64,000 nucleotides of DNA from Hyalella azteca (GCF_000764305.2 NW_025942288.1:558001-622000); one strand, 5' to 3'; shown: positions 51,539 to 63,251, numbered from the stretch's first letter. The notes: a model not told the origin generated them from the letters alone. Translations and numbers: made by a program.

Positions 51539-51620
51539 CTATTGCGCTAGTAGTTTTTGTGTGCATGTTTTGTGCACACAAAACCACTAGCTACTATTGT
51601 GCTAGTGGTTTTGTGTGCAA
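51539..51620. repeat. Inverted repeat plus duplicated arm
   Basis: ctattgcgctagtagttttt... gtgtgca faces tgcacacaaaaccactag, then ctactattgtgctagtggtt ttgtgtgca repeats the first arm. Two forward arms and one reverse arm could form alternative hairpins. Origin unknown. Confidence 0.85.
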
Positions 51621-54600
51621 TTCGTCAACATGCATGCCTTAATAAAATTCGGGGACCGCATAGGCTTCGGCCAAATAGTCACTACACTCGGCACAAAGTT
51701 AGTGTGGGCCTCATAGGCCATCCGATCGAATTCAGTTTCTGGTCAGAATCTCCTTTTCAACTTTATAGTCGCCTGAGAGTATGACAAGGGTTGGCCGAGC
51801 CGAGTCATAACGAGCTAGCAATTGCTACCCAGAAGATGCCCCTCGAACTTTGAGCCGATGCATAGAGAAGCTGATTTACGTGCTCCACGAGTCATAGGCG
51901 GTCCTAATGCAGGGTCGCTCACACCTCTAAATTTTGTTAGGGATGCATAGTTGACGGCTCCTTCTGAATTAACTTATCTTAAATGTGAAATCCTGATTTT
52001 CTAAACGCCCATTTTACTTTTGTATTTTGTACTTGCATTTCCCAGTGACTATACTAGGATCACATTAACAACAGTTCTACAGACGTCGCATTTTGCTTCA
52101 ATATACCCTAGTTGCTCCAGTTGGCCACAAGGTTCAATTTCAATTAAACTGATGTAACAAACGTGTCAAGGCAGCGACATTTGCCAGCCTTGATCAAAGA
52201 TTAACTGACTAGATTAGCCCTTTAATTCTCGCCCTATCTTCGCCAGTTGTTTAGAGCCAGAGACTGTGACCGTGACATCGTTGACGGTAGTCTTAATTTC
52301 TAGCATCCATTGTGTGTTGCTTCCTTGGTCAGTTTATACTGATTCCGGGTGCCCAGTTGGCGCACCTACTACTGATTATTATTTTAACTGGCTCAGTGGC
52401 TCTTCTCCTATTGTTATTCCTCTAATATTACCGGCTGATGCTTCAATCTATCGACTTAACTCAGTTTTTATTGTCTTGTTTTTGTTCCTCAATATTCTGC
52501 ATTCTAATGCATTTAAATGAAGTCTTTTAGTGCACGATCGAGGCATGCAAGATCTTGGTTCATTATATTGCACTGACGTTAAATTGATACGACATGCAGG
52601 ATGTCTCACGGCCTTCATTATCCGTCACTTCAACTCGTATGTTTATTTGGCTTACAGGTGCGTAAAAAGTGGGATGTATACTGGGCTTTGCGGGTACTCA
52701 CTGGAATGGTCATTACTCATAGATGCTTATCTAAGCAGATTCCAGACGTGTATTCTATTCAGATAATTTGTTTGACCACGGAAGATGAATTGCATTTGCC
52801 ATAGCGATTAATTGTTGTCTGGATGGATAAAGTCATTGATTTCACTGTTCGAACACATGGTGTGAAATATGAAGTACTTTTTATAAAACAGATGAATTAT
52901 CGTGGTCCTTTGGCTCCTTTGTCTCGACTTTTTAGACCTTTATAGGGGATAGAATCGTAAGTTGCAAGTAATTATTCTCTTTGTCAACGCAAGCAACAGC
53001 CATCTGAGTTTTCCGTTCATCTTACATCATTATCAATAAAATATAATTGGTTATTCAGTGCTCATGTCAGCAAGTCAAGCAGTTAGCTCTTTCTTCAAGC
53101 TATCCCCTATTTTTCTTGGACGAATATAAAAAATATTTGCATAGGTGGAGTTCCCGAGGTCTTTAATATTAGTTACTTGAACAAATCAAGCGTCTGCGTC
53201 ACTGGACTCGATGGATGTATGCGTGGCACTTAACAAGCAGCGCATATCGTCGCAATACATCAAAGAAGGGAGGATGGAGCCCTGATTTCTTATGCTAATA
53301 TTAAGCGCTTTGTCGTTCTGTGCCATCGCCCATTCATGTTTTTTGGCTGGCGACCACATGTGCCTGGTCGAGGCTAGTGCAAGCAGTACTCCTAATCGCT
53401 CCTTATTTATTCTTGTCGAAAAACTCTCACTAGTATAAGATTAGCCTCATTTTCTACCTTCAGCTGCAGCAAGTTCCTTTGCTTCAACTTTCCATTGAGA
53501 TAGAAGTCAATAAAGTAATAACTTTTTGAAAGGACATGATTTTGTTTTAGACAGCAATGAAACCTATTCATGATATGACTATTCGCAAGCCTTCACTTTC
53601 ATGCGATCCTAAACAAGAGATTTGATTTATAATTTTTTTATTGAGTATAAGCCATACAACATATTCAGAATAATTACCTACAATTTTCATTTGGATGAAA
53701 TTTACGTGACAGTTCCCTCCTGATGTTCATAGGCACAACCAACAAAAACTTAACATTTTTTCATTCAATTATATTTTTTTTACTGCATCGTTACAGATAT
53801 AAAATCTTTATTTCGATCAGGCAAAGCTATTTTCATTATTTTTCTTAACCAAATATGAGCTCCTGTATGCAGGAAATGAGAACAGTCGAAATTAAAGACC
53901 ATTCCTTGGGCGTCGATTATTTATAAATTTAAGCCTAGTGATCCTGCATCATACATGAAGCGTGTACGCACTCGGCCTACGAATACTCGATGACCTGTAA
54001 TAGTACATACATTGACTCTAGACTGACCAGGTTAGATGTTATAATGAACAAAGTGCCTTTGACCATCCTTAATTCAGTGGCCACCGATAATCAATTAATT
54101 GTTTAGAATCAGGTGATCGTGTTGCAGTACTCGTACCATATGTGGGACTTGCATTCTTGGAACTTTCACCCTCCACCATATCAAGGTCCTAATGTCCCAT
54201 GTTTAAGTGCCCTCTAGCTGTACGGCAGGTCCCTCTTAATTTTAATGTTGCAGCTACGGGAACGGCTGCTAGCTTACATTCAACGCAAGGTCCTCGATCG
54301 GTCCATGTACGCGCTGGCCGACGCTGATTAAACTCGCTACTTTTTGTACCTGATGAGAGTTTCTCAATGAGATTGCGCAGTAGCAATCCCTCATTCTTGC
54401 GCATCCAGATGAAACTTTTGGGTGGTGTGAGGTGCTGAATGGCTGAAATATGTTTGATTATTTGACGTGGAAGTCTTTTTGTATGCGTTAGAAAAAAGCC
54501 TTTCTTTTTACAAATTGTTCGCCTATACGTGCATCAAAATGTAGCCTGGTTCGAAAAGTGAGACGTATAGAAGCGCTAATATTTTCTTCGTCACTGCTGG

Positions 54601-55097
54601 TCGTTTAAAGCGTTTGTCTTATTATTGTAGGCGCTCTAAAAAAATCGAGTTGTCTTTGTCAAACCCTATGATTATTGATTCAATATAACTAATCATAGAC
54701 AAATTTTTGAACGACCACAAAACCAGTTTTTCTCGAGTCATACAAGGCGTCTAATAATCCTAGTTGTAGTAATGTAATTGATTGCGCCACTGAAATAGCA
54801 TTGTTATTCTCAAGATGTGCCTACGTGTACTGGCCAGGTGGGCAACCCAGAGCCAGCTGGCATTGTATTTAAAACTAGACAACGATCACGTGTCCACCCG
54901 CGAGTGCCGTGACTCTGTGCAGTTCAATGCCGCCCCTGACATTGACATTGATCTTTGGTGGTGGCTCCTCTTCCTCGCTCTCAGGTCTTAAAGCGCTCTG
55001 TTGCATTTGTCTCCATGCTACTTGCTAGACCTTGGGTGTCGTTTGAAAACAGTCTTTAATGCGCCCATGTAACCTTAGTCATGCTTCTTTGAGGAAA

Positions 55098-55123
55098 GGA
55101 AACGAAGGAGCTTTCCTTCGTTT
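55098..55123. repeat. Short perfect hairpin
   Basis: gaaacgaaggagctttccttcgttt has a 10-bp stem (aaacgaagga/tccttcgttt) and a 4-6 nt loop. It is not followed by a T-run and has no bacterial-terminator meaning in this eukaryotic intron. Confidence 0.7.
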
Positions 55124-57768
55124 GAGGACAGCTTGTCATCATATCAGTCTCCACTATCTGTGTTTCAGCCATTATTCTTTCTGGGCACAATGGCGAATTG
55201 CGTACATTTGTCGCGTATCTTTCTATTGTTCCTAATTTTTCGTAACGTACGTATTTCCATCATTAGTCATTATAAATATTTTTACGTGTGCTCCTTTAGA
55301 CTGAAATTTAATTCTCAGAAACTGCAAATTAAAAGAGGAGCAGAAAATACGATTGAACGACTATAAATATACCGGCCTCCGTCGTATCGTTTGTACTATT
55401 AAATTCCTAACTTGTGAAGCATTTCATCAGTTGTTGATGACGCAGCTCGCATTGTTTCTACCTCGTTAACAACTTAATTACGATCTCGAAAATTACGGGG
55501 GGTTCTGCTTAAAATCCTCCTGCATGTACACTGATCGATGTGATCTTGTGGCAACAACGTTGGCGATGTATATCTCTACTTTAAATTTTAGTTCTTGGAA
55601 CTTTTAATATCATTGGGGTAATTATTCTTGCTGTTAATTCAATTAATTTCCCATTTTTAATTTTTAAGTATAGAATTTCTCTGCGGTGTGAATTAAGCTA
55701 TCTTACGAATCCAAAATTTCCTACTAAAAATTGCTTTACTACAATCGTTCGACATATACTGAATTTAATGTTAAAAATACGTTATAAGCTGCAATGTTAT
55801 AAATATATAACATTTTTGACGAAACGGCTGTACGTCAAATTATTAGACTCTTACTGGTCAATGTTGTTTTTGCGAATTGTTCATGACTTTACGAACCATT
55901 AATTTTTCTCGCTGTTTCGGAAGCAATCCATTTAGTTATGGAGTACTCGAATGAGATGTATTTTATTAAACTCCTATTGCATGGGCTCTGCAACGCTGCT
56001 CATAAAATATCATTATTTCTGGTGTTGACCTAATGATGTCATCATCTCCCTGATGAGGTGCGGCTTCAGAGGCCCCGAGCGTTGCATATGCGAGTGTAGA
56101 TAAGAATCGTTACAATTTTTGTTAGCCATGAACAATGATCATTTATGTTATTTATTTAAAGTAAAAGCGTTTTGGACATAGTCTGTATCACTGTTTTCCG
56201 TCCGTTATTTCTTTTGAAACGCATTTTAGAGTCATCCTGTCGTAATTTTTTGGTTGATAGCGATTATTCACTAGCATACAATTTTATTCGTTTCTTCATG
56301 ATCTAAAGTTCGTTGGCAAAAAGTTCTTATTTATTTAGAATGGTCTTTCCTATTTTTGAAATGATTGTCAGCACGCGACCATAACTTAGAAAGAGTTACG
56401 CCAACATGTTTGCCTGCACAAAGAAAAACATGTTCTGATATCTGCGCCAGCTGTGCGCTCCAACTTTGACGTGCACTTCTGTACAATGCGATAATACAAG
56501 TTGAAAGGGATGCAGGTTCTCCCGCTACGGAGTACCTGCCATTGTTACCCAAATGATTGAGGGTCTTACCTTAGGATATCGCTGCCTGCACTTCATGTTT
56601 TACAGATGGTCATCTGGGTTATTTTTCTCCCCCAATTCTGCTCCTTTCGAGAAGTGAAGCGCTCTCAACAAGTTTTGAAAAATATTATTTAGTTCTGTAG
56701 TAGATACATTTTAAGTTTCTAATTTTAGATTTAAATGTTGCTCATTGTAAGTAATACTCGTTTCTGCTTCCTGAATATTCCATGCTGTAGGGCAATAGGT
56801 TGAATGCAAACATAATTTAACAACTAACCTCATTCAAGGGATTCTGTGCTCTACGAATGTACGAAGGTACTATTATAATGAAGAGAATTTAGACTATCAA
56901 GTCTTACTCCAGGGGTACTCTATGATGAAATGTTCACCTGTTTATGGTGCTAATTGCCGGGTGCGTCACATCGCCCTGACCTCAACCCTGAGTTTGCAGG
57001 TCATCTAAAATCTTGATACATGGCTGCTGTGACACTCCAAGATTCGGAGGAACTTTGTCTATTTTCTTTCCGCGTTAAGCCACGAATCCATCTGCTTTAA
57101 GTTATCTTCTTTAGAGTGAGGTCTGTACGTCCAAACGTGGCTTCTTCCTCTACAATCTTGATGATTCACGAGGAAGATGAATGGCGCGCCGAGGTGAACA
57201 AAACTATCAATCTCGCCCGTCATCTTATGTGCCAACTGCATCTTCTGGAATGAAACGCTGCAAAAACCATCATTGTTATAGTTGGCACCTGCATGAACAT
57301 GCTTTGTATACTATAGTTGTCTAAGTACAAATTTGGCTTATTTGTAATTAATTGGCAAACGTTTTATTTCTTTTGTAATGACTTACTGATATCCGACCCC
57401 AGCAAGATGGCCGATTTCCATCCGTCTATGATTCCATCGCACTTCCGAACTCTCTTCCTCATGTACCTGTGCACATGTACCTGACCTTTACATTACCAAA
57501 TAATTTTTGCTGAAAATCATTAATCTTACTTCGATTTATTCATCGAATCTTCCTGTCTAGAGTGAGACTGTAGCATCTTATCTCTAACACCTGTGATCAG
57601 TATTGCTCCAAGGCATTATCGACTGTTGCAATATTTTTGTTTTATTTATGTCTCGGCTATCTGTAAAATGAATATCTGTACATTTTGTTCATTTTTAGGT
57701 TCATTCGGTTTATTGTAATTTACCTGTATTGTAATGTAATGTAATTGTAATGTTTGCCTGTCCGACAG

Positions 57769-57872
57769 ATGTCGATACCCCAGAGCCTGACGAGAAGTCC
57801 CTGATCACTTACGTGTCTCAGCTCTATGAGATCTTCCCTGAGCCGCCGAGCCTCCACCCGCTCTTTAGCATC
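57769..57872 (+). CDS. shot: CH2 C-terminus and linker to the plakin domain
   Basis: The acceptor gtccgacag ends at 57768 and the donor ATC|GTGAGC starts at 57873. Two bases complete Asp, then VDTPEPDEKSLITYVSQLYE and IFPEPPSLHPLFSI. PDEKS(L/I)ITYVS is the signature final helix of CH2 in plectin, dystonin and MACF1. The PEPPSLHPLF linker reads like insect Shot. 104 nt, leaving phase 0. Short GTAATG repeats (tgtaatgtaatgtaattgtaa) lie just upstream of the acceptor. Confidence 0.98.
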
Positions 57873-58195
57873 GTGAGCTATTCATTACCTACTTAATTAC
57901 TCTAGTCTTGTGATGGCTTATTAGGGAGAAAAATTGTTCCTCGTGTTTAGGTCTGTAATCTGAATCTCGCTCATTATAGTTCGGTGTAGTCTATAATGTG
58001 GTTTTCACTAATCGGACCTTATTTCATGAAGCCGTGATTAATTAATTACAACATTCTGTCGAGAAATTGAAATCTGTTCTTAATTTTAGTCATATCCAGC
58101 CAAAATAAAAGAAAGTGCCTATCAGTGTAATGCTGTCTTTATAGACTTAATGCTCTAAAGTATGATCGCTATTTAATTTCCTACAAAAATTTCAG
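57873..58195 (+). other. Short intron after CH2
   Basis: 323 nt, AT-rich, between the GTGAGC donor and the aaaatttcag acceptor. Nothing else seen. Confidence 0.9.
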
Positions 58196-58338
58196 GAGGC
58201 ACAACGCAAGTTGGAGGAATATCGCGAGATGGCGACTGTGCTGCTACGCTGGATCCATGAGCATCTCAGCGTCATGACCGACCGACGTTTTCCTTCCAAC
58301 CCCGTCGAGCTGCGCCGACTTGCCCAGGAGAGCACAAG
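58196..58338 (+). CDS. shot: Plakin domain, first spectrin-repeat exon
   Basis: The acceptor aaaatttcag ends at 58195 and the donor AG|GTAAGG starts at 58339. 143 nt, phase 0 in and 2 out. The peptide begins EAQRKLEEYREMATVLLRWI and continues HEHLSVMTDRRFPSNPVELRRLAQEST(R). The Leu/Trp heptad pattern with FPSNPVEL matches the start of the plakin domain (R..FP.NPVEL in relatives), the first helix and a half of a spectrin repeat. The plakin domain is a rigid rod that binds membrane and junction partners. Confidence 0.97.
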
Positions 58339-58562
58339 GTAAGGGGCCCTATGCCTGCTGTACCATTCATTTCGCGATGTTGGTAGAACTTTTTACACAA
58401 AACGGAACGTATTCACATTTTTTTTAGTTGGCGATTTGCCAGGAAATTCACGGACCGAAATTTTTTATAGCTAGTCTGTCACTTGACTTGTCCAGGGCTC
58501 ACTAAAGACAATTGTTATAATAATGTTTATCGATTGGTTAAATAACTCTGCTGTGTTTTTAG

Positions 58563-58772
58563 GTTCCGGCAAGAAGAAGTGCCGCCACGTCAGAGAGACA
58601 AGAGCAAGTGCCAGCAGCTGTACCGCGACATCCAGCGTCAGCTGGACGGCACTGGATTCCTGGAAGATGAGCTCCCTGGAGAGCTCCATTACCCGAACAT
58701 TGACGCCGAATGGAACAAACTCATGGGACTGTTTCAGGAGCGAGATGACCTCCTGCACGACCACATGTCCGG
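58563..58772 (+). CDS. shot: Plakin domain spectrin-repeat exon 2
   Basis: The acceptor ctgtgtttttag ends at 58562 and the donor GG|GTAAGT starts at 58773. The first base completes Arg. The peptide FRQEEVPPRQRDKSKCQQLY continues through RDIQRQLDGTGFLEDELPG to HYPNIDAEWNKLMGLFQERDDLLHDHMSG. The E-(V/L)-PP/K-RDK-K and EW-KL---L-ER(D/E) motifs mark the repeat's helices B and C in plakins. The C in SKCQQLY replaces the usual hydrophobic or basic residue, an ordinary difference. Leaves phase 2. Confidence 0.97.
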
Positions 58773-59233
58773 GTAAGTAACGCGACCTAACATTCAAAGA
58801 AAACTTGATATTACGAATACGTATAATATTTTTAGAAGAATTATTCAGTTTCAGTTAAGTCTACCGCCAGTTTCTGCTAGCATCAATACAACCCGTCAAG
58901 CGAAGCATGTGTGAAATTTATCCAGGGTGTAATCGTGTTATAGGTACTCCTCCGTTATAATTTGTTACTCCGGACCAAATCAATTTACACGAGGTTAAGA
59001 AATCTCCGTTGAAGTATGAATCAAGGATATGTTAAATTGAGTCATCTAGAGCATCGACAGAAGGGAGTAGTAAAGGAGTGCTATTTAAATAAAACGACAT
59101 TGATTTTGGAGCATATTACCAACATGCGAATTAACTCGGCAATTTAGCTCTCCCTGTCATTGAGAAGGCTAATTATTATTACATTGTTCACAAGAATTGG
59201 TAATTCAACTGATTTAACAATCGCACCGTTCAG
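58773..59233 (+). other. Plakin-domain intron
   Basis: 461 nt, AT-rich, with GTAAGT donor and ccgttcag acceptor. No further feature seen. Confidence 0.9.
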
Positions 59234-59491
59234 AGCGGACCGCCTGCAGCGGCTAGCTGAGAAGATCAACCGCGACATCCGGCAGACGGAGAACACCTTG
59301 GACGAAGTGGAGACCCGCATCGACGAGGAAGCGCGCCGCATGGATCGCCTCCACCCCGCTGATGCCAAACGCAACTGCGATGAGCTGGAGGGCGAACTGC
59401 AGCAATGCGAGGACACCATCAGGTCTCTTCATGGAGACGTCAGGGTGCTCAGGGACAACAAGTATCCTGAGGCTCCAACTCTGCACAAGAG
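59234..59491 (+). CDS. shot: Plakin domain spectrin-repeat exon 3
   Basis: The acceptor caccgttcag ends at 59233 and the donor AG|GTCAGC starts at 59492 (weaker than its neighbours but required by phase). The first base completes Gly, then ADRLQRLAEKINRDIRQTEN begins a long acidic/basic heptad region. It runs through LDEVETRIDEEARRMDRLHPADAKRN and ends KYPEAPTLHKR. The LQRLA-K and RLHP-DAK motifs match insect Shot closely. A coiled triple-helix spectrin repeat is expected. 258 nt, leaving phase 2. Confidence 0.97.
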
Positions 59492-59733
59492 GTCAGCGTT
59501 GAAGCATACATTTTTGCAATGCATACTCGTATCATAGTATGCTGATCGAAGAGCATGTGTCACCGTTTGACTGAAATACAAGGATTAAAGCTAAAATTTT
59601 CCAGTTCATTCTTTCTCTTCATATTCCAAATTTTGCCGTTTATCCCATCTCTCCCTATCCCCGTCCTTGATATTTTCTAGCTTCCTCAGTAGTTAACAAC
59701 TTTTTACTTAACCAATGCCTAATAATCCATCAG

Positions 59734-59941
59734 AGTTCTGAAGCTGGAGGAGCGTTACGTAAGCGTAAGGACGCTCTTCGAGAACCGGCTGCTGATCGTC
59801 CTGAACAACCGCTCGTTCAGTCAGCAGGAGTCGTTCACCTCCACCAAGAGGGTGATGGTCTCATCCGACGCCCGGTCCGCCGACACCAGCGAGCACTTCA
59901 AGTTCTTGCAAGAGTGCATCACCTGGTGCAAGGATAAGCTG
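59734..59941 (+). CDS. shot: Plakin domain spectrin-repeat exon 4
   Basis: The acceptor taatccatcag ends at 59733 and the donor CTG|GTAAGC starts at 59942. The first base completes Arg. The peptide VLKLEERYVSVRTLFENRLL is followed by a Ser/Thr-rich hinge (SFSQQESFTSTKR) and then HFKFLQECITWCKDKL, the start of the next repeat with its conserved Trp. 208 nt, phase 0 out. The hinge between helices is expected in plakins and is the least conserved part. Confidence 0.96.
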
Positions 59942-60217
59942 GTAAGCGCAACTATGTCTATGACGATATGTAGGCTCATCTTTCTGATTGTTTAGGACTT
60001 ATGATATGTGGATATAAACTCATAGGAAATAGTACAGGTTATCTGGTTGCCATCTTTGGTTAATTTTCACTATCTATCTTTGATGCAATTCTAAGAATTA
60101 TTGTGCCCTATCCTTTCAATTATTGTTGATTCTAACGATTAGCTTCAGTATTATTTCAGTTGTAAGCGTTGAGAGACTTGCCTATTCTTGTGACTGCCAT
60201 TCACTGTTAATCTGCAG

Positions 60218-60346
60218 AAAAAGCTGAACGCCACCGAGTATGGCAACGACCTGGGCGCGGTGGAGAAGGAATATGACAGCCACCAGCGGGAGCACAAGAT
60301 CATCTATCAGTTCAGCACCAACGTCGACCAGTGCGCTGCCGCTGAG
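60218..60346 (+). CDS. shot: Plakin domain spectrin-repeat exon 5
   Basis: The acceptor taatctgcag ends at 60217 and the donor GAG|GTAAAA starts at 60347 (suboptimal). 43 codons in phase 0 at both ends. The peptide begins KKLNATEYGNDLGAVEKEYD and ends STNVDQCAAAE. The Y/WG-DL--V---(L/Y)D-H--EHK-I--F motif is the shared helix B pattern of plakin spectrin repeats. The reading frame stays open some 220 nt past the donor, but that part is AT-rich and is read as intron. Confidence 0.96.
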
Positions 60347-60871
60347 GTAAAATATTACCAATTTTTCAGTCGTTTTATATTAATGAGATTACTTTTTATG
60401 TTGCTCGCGGCAGTAGTGGCATTATTTGATGTACCTATTACTTGGAAGGTTTTTCAACATTTTAGAATATTTTACAACATTTTAGAAAAAAGTAGCGAGC
60501 AGTCACCATTTCACAAAATATTTATGTATATACGCTCTTATCCGTTGTTTCACCCGTTTCTGAGTAAATAATTTTCTTGTTATTTTATTTGGTAATGTTC
60601 AAGAATTTAAAAGCGAAGAAATGGCAAGTAAATTCATCCTATTTCTTGGGAAACATTTTCAGTCAAAATATAACGAATTTATGTGACATTTCATTTGCAT
60701 TTAAATTCCTGATGTATTATTGTTTTCAAAGCTTGACTAAGTGTGAATGACAGGTTTTGAATGTCGTTCATTATGTTACCGCTTTTCCTACCTGTACTCA
60801 TCTTGAATTTAAATTTCTGTCTTAAAAATTAATCTACTTTATAATAATAATTTTTCATCTATACTCTGCAG
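60347..60871 (+). other. Plakin-domain intron
   Basis: 525 nt, AT-rich, ending in an atactctgcag acceptor. No other feature. Confidence 0.9.
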
Positions 60872-61111
60872 AAGAAGATTAGTCCCGAAGAGCACCCTGC
60901 CTACATGAACTTGCTGTCCCAGCTCCGCAAAATCTACGCGGAGTTGTTGGCTCTGAGCAACAAGAGAGTCTCCGACTTGCACGCTCTCCTAGAGTTCCTA
61001 CAAGCAGCCACTCAGGAGCTCATGTGGCTCAATGAGAGAGAAGAGACCGAACTCAACAGAGACTGGACCAACAAGTCGCTCAACATCGCTGAAGTAGAAC
61101 GTTACTACGAG
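60872..61111 (+). CDS. shot: Plakin domain spectrin-repeat exon 6
   Basis: The acceptor atactctgcag ends at 60871 and the donor GAG|GTGAGC starts at 61112. 80 codons in phase 0 at both ends. The peptide starts KKISPEEHPAYMNLLSQLRK. Features: YAELLALSNKRVSDL, then the very conserved FLQAAT-ELMWLNEREE, and RDWTNKSLNIAEVERYYE at the end. The ATQELMWLNE-EE--(L/I)-RDW run is a strong plakin-domain signature shared with dystonin, MACF1 and insect Shot. Confidence 0.98.
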
Positions 61112-61667
61112 GTGAGCTTTAATTCAGTAACTGCTGCCTCTTCTTAAACTAATTTTTTTATGGTAACCTCTATGAAGGACAGCATATTCTCCAAAATCAT
61201 CCAGCTTTAAACAATCTATTTTTTTATTGTTGCTGATTTGATTAAATTCGAAGCTACATTGTTAAATAGCTAAGTATATGGTCATGAGTTAGTCATGTAA
61301 TGTCCACGTTTTATATTTTAAGTTCTTTGTTACTTTTGGTGGTAACAAATATTTTCATTAGCAGAATCATTGTTTCACTTACTTCGGGGCAGCTTTTCGA
61401 ATATTCGCTGATGAACTATTATCAGTAATTTAGGTATTATTGTTTGATTTTAAAATTGTTCCGAAGTAAATGTTAGTTTATCTAAAAATCACAATGATCG
61501 TATTTCCATATTACCCTCCCTAGGAGCGAGCTGAGAAAAGCTAGAATTATTTCAGATGATTACGGAATTAAAAATAATTTATTAAATCGCTCACCTTCTA
61601 AGCAGATTTACTATAATGGAGGTCATCGTATATCATTTATTAATGGTTCTTATTGTGGAATCGTTAG
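61112..61667 (+). other. Plakin-domain intron
   Basis: 556 nt, AT-rich, with a weak acceptor (gtggaatcgttag) supported by phase and homology. Nothing else seen. Confidence 0.9.
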
Positions 61668-61909
61668 TCGCTGATGGGTGAGCTGGAGAAGCGCGAGAAC
61701 CAGTTCAGCAGCGTGCAGGACCGCGGCAACCAGCTGGTGATGGCTCATCATCCAGCGAGCAGCACGGTCGAGGCTTATCTCGCCGCCATGCAGACGCAGT
61801 GGCAGTGGCTGCTCGAGCTCACCTTGTGCCTTGAGACGCACCTCCAGCACGCCGCGCACTACCACAACTTCTTCACTGAAGTCTCCAAGGCTGAGCACTG
61901 GATCCTCGC
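61668..61909 (+). CDS. shot: Plakin domain spectrin-repeat exon 7
   Basis: The acceptor gaatcgttag ends at 61667 and the donor CTCGC|GTCAGT starts at 61910. The peptide begins SLMGELEKRENQFSSVQDRG. It has HPASSTVEAYLAAMQTQWQW, LLELTLCLETHLQHAAHYHNFF, and ends AEHWIL(A). The HPA---(I/V)EA---A-QTQW-W-L-L--C-E-H motif is highly specific for this plakin repeat. The donor choice is fixed by the next exon, whose first base completes Ala before QDEKLN. 242 nt, leaving phase 2. Confidence 0.97.
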
Positions 61910-62285
61910 GTCAGTGCAATGCAATCGTCGCTTGAGCTGGCCGCTTCTCTTTTTGATGTCGGATTACCAACATTTCAATATTGCCTACCAGAAATTCATG
62001 AAGATGGCTTGAATACAAATTATGACATCATTCATTTGTAGTTTGTGCTATAAATACATATTTTATGTTTTTCGTTGCTCATTGATTTCCGTATTTTTAT
62101 TAGTTGCTTGTTTTTGTTTTGAGAAACAGTACGCTTTAGTTTCGGTAACCTTGTGATGAAATATTACCTATTTTTACGTTTCGTTAAATGCAGTTCAGTC
62201 GTAGTCAACCAAAATTCTATCAAACTTCATATTCACTGCCACAAACTCTACGAAATAATTCAAATTCATTAACTTGTTTCACCAG
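61910..62285 (+). other. Plakin-domain intron
   Basis: 376 nt. The frame of the following exon is open for about 100 nt upstream of its acceptor (62188 on), but composition and homology stop at the acceptor ttgtttcaccag. Confidence 0.9.
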
Positions 62286-62514
62286 TCAAGACGAGAAGCT
62301 GAACACGACCTACTCAGTGACGGACTTTGGCTTGGACGACGGCGAGCAGCTGCTGAGGGAGATGCAGGAGATCAGGGAGGAGCTGTCGAGGTTCCAGGGC
62401 ACCGTAGAGGAGCTCATCACGAGGTCCAAGACCATCGTGCCTCTCAAGCAGCGCCGCCAGACCCTCAGGCAGCCAACGCAAGTCACTGCCATCTGCAACT
62501 ACAAGAAAACTGAC
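62286..62514 (+). CDS. shot: Plakin domain spectrin repeat and start of the SH3 domain
   Basis: The acceptor gtttcaccag ends at 62285 and the donor GAC|GTGAGT starts at 62515. The first base completes Ala, then QDEKLNTTYSVTDFGLDDGE, a helix REMQEIREELSRFQGTVEEL, the KTIVPLKQRRQ linker, and the opening SH3 strand VTAICNYKKTD. The ALYDY-like AICNYK motif begins the SH3 domain that plakins carry inserted in a spectrin repeat. 229 nt, phase 0 out. Confidence 0.97.
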
Positions 62515-62812
62515 GTGAGTATCTGTTTTTTTTTTGTAAATAAAGCTAAAAAGGTTGTAGTACAAATTGGGAGTAGAGTAGGAATAATAATCAAATGTAT
62601 TGCCTGCACGGATTCGACGTTTGCTGAGAAAATTGTTAGATTTTTCAAACTTTCGTCGTTCCGGAATCACAAATTTTTCATTATGTTCAATTACGTCTAA
62701 ACATTTCTAAATTTTTCGCGCATGTATTTTTTTTACTTGCTTCGTCTCCATTAGATTTATTTTACAATTTCTGCGTTCGATTTGCCAACCTGCGTTCATG
62801 TGTTTCGTCCAG
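62515..62812 (+). other. Intron splitting the SH3 domain
   Basis: 298 nt, AT-rich, with GTGAGT donor and tttcgtccag acceptor. Confidence 0.92.
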
Positions 62813-63082
62813 ATCTCGATCAGCAAGGGCGAGCGCTGCACGCTGCACGACAACAGCAACCGCGCCAAGTGGCGAGTGGTCAACAGCCTGGGCGCTGAAG
62901 GCCTCGTGCCCGGCGTGGTCTTCACCATCCCGCCCCCCAACCAAGAAGCCATCGACGCTGCTGAGAAACTCCGCCGCAATTACGAGCGATGCATTGCCCT
63001 CTGGCAGAAGAAGCAGCTAAGGATGAGGCAGAATATGATCTTCGCGACCATTAAAGTTGTCAAGAGCTGGGATCTCAACCAG
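62813..63082 (+). CDS. shot: Rest of the SH3 domain and following spectrin repeat
   Basis: The acceptor tttcgtccag ends at 62812 and the donor CAG|GTAACC starts at 63083. 90 codons in phase 0 at both ends. SH3 strands: ISISKGERCTLHDNSNRAKW, then VVNSLGAEGLVPGVVFTIPPP. The KW-V-----GEG(L/P)VP pattern ends the fold. As known for plakins, the usual polyproline-binding surface is degenerate. NQEAIDAAEKLRR and WQKKQLRMRQNMIFATIKVV resume the spectrin repeat. This block is nearly unique to insect-type spectraplakins. Confidence 0.98.
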
Positions 63083-63251
63083 GTAACCCAAGTCACTCTG
63101 ATGGAATAACCTCATCAGCGCTCAATAAATAGACTTTCTACTTCCCTATATGAACAATGATTTGCTATGCATGAAAATTCATTCAAGTATATTCATATTT
63201 ATTAGTTTGACATTCGTTGAATTTCCTAGTCCTAGCTTTTGCACGTTGCAG

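Larger units (their letters stand above)
50611..57768 (+). other. Intron within CH2, before its last exon
   Basis: About 7 kb of AT-rich sequence. It holds an inverted repeat with a copied arm at 51539-51620, a possible recursive-splice AG|GT at 52657/52658 (gcttacag|gtgcgt), and a short perfect hairpin near 55098-55123. A GC-richer patch around 54830-54990 has no convincing exon. No supported gene. Confidence 0.65.

Noticed and set aside
56729..56746. 18-nt segment between taattttag and GTAAGT that fits the phase-1 CH2 intron.
   Set aside because: AT-rich with a weak tract and unknown peptide (LNVAH); expected by chance in a 7-kb intron.
60347..60571. Open-frame extension past the donor at 60347 with a hydrophobic, membrane-like peptide.
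   Set aside because: Homology stops at the donor and the next exon joins in phase 0; retained-intron translation is not supported.
62188..62700. One open frame running through the acceptor at 62285 and the donor at 62514.
   Set aside because: Only 62286-62514 is homologous and GC-rich; the extensions are intron that happens to lack stops.
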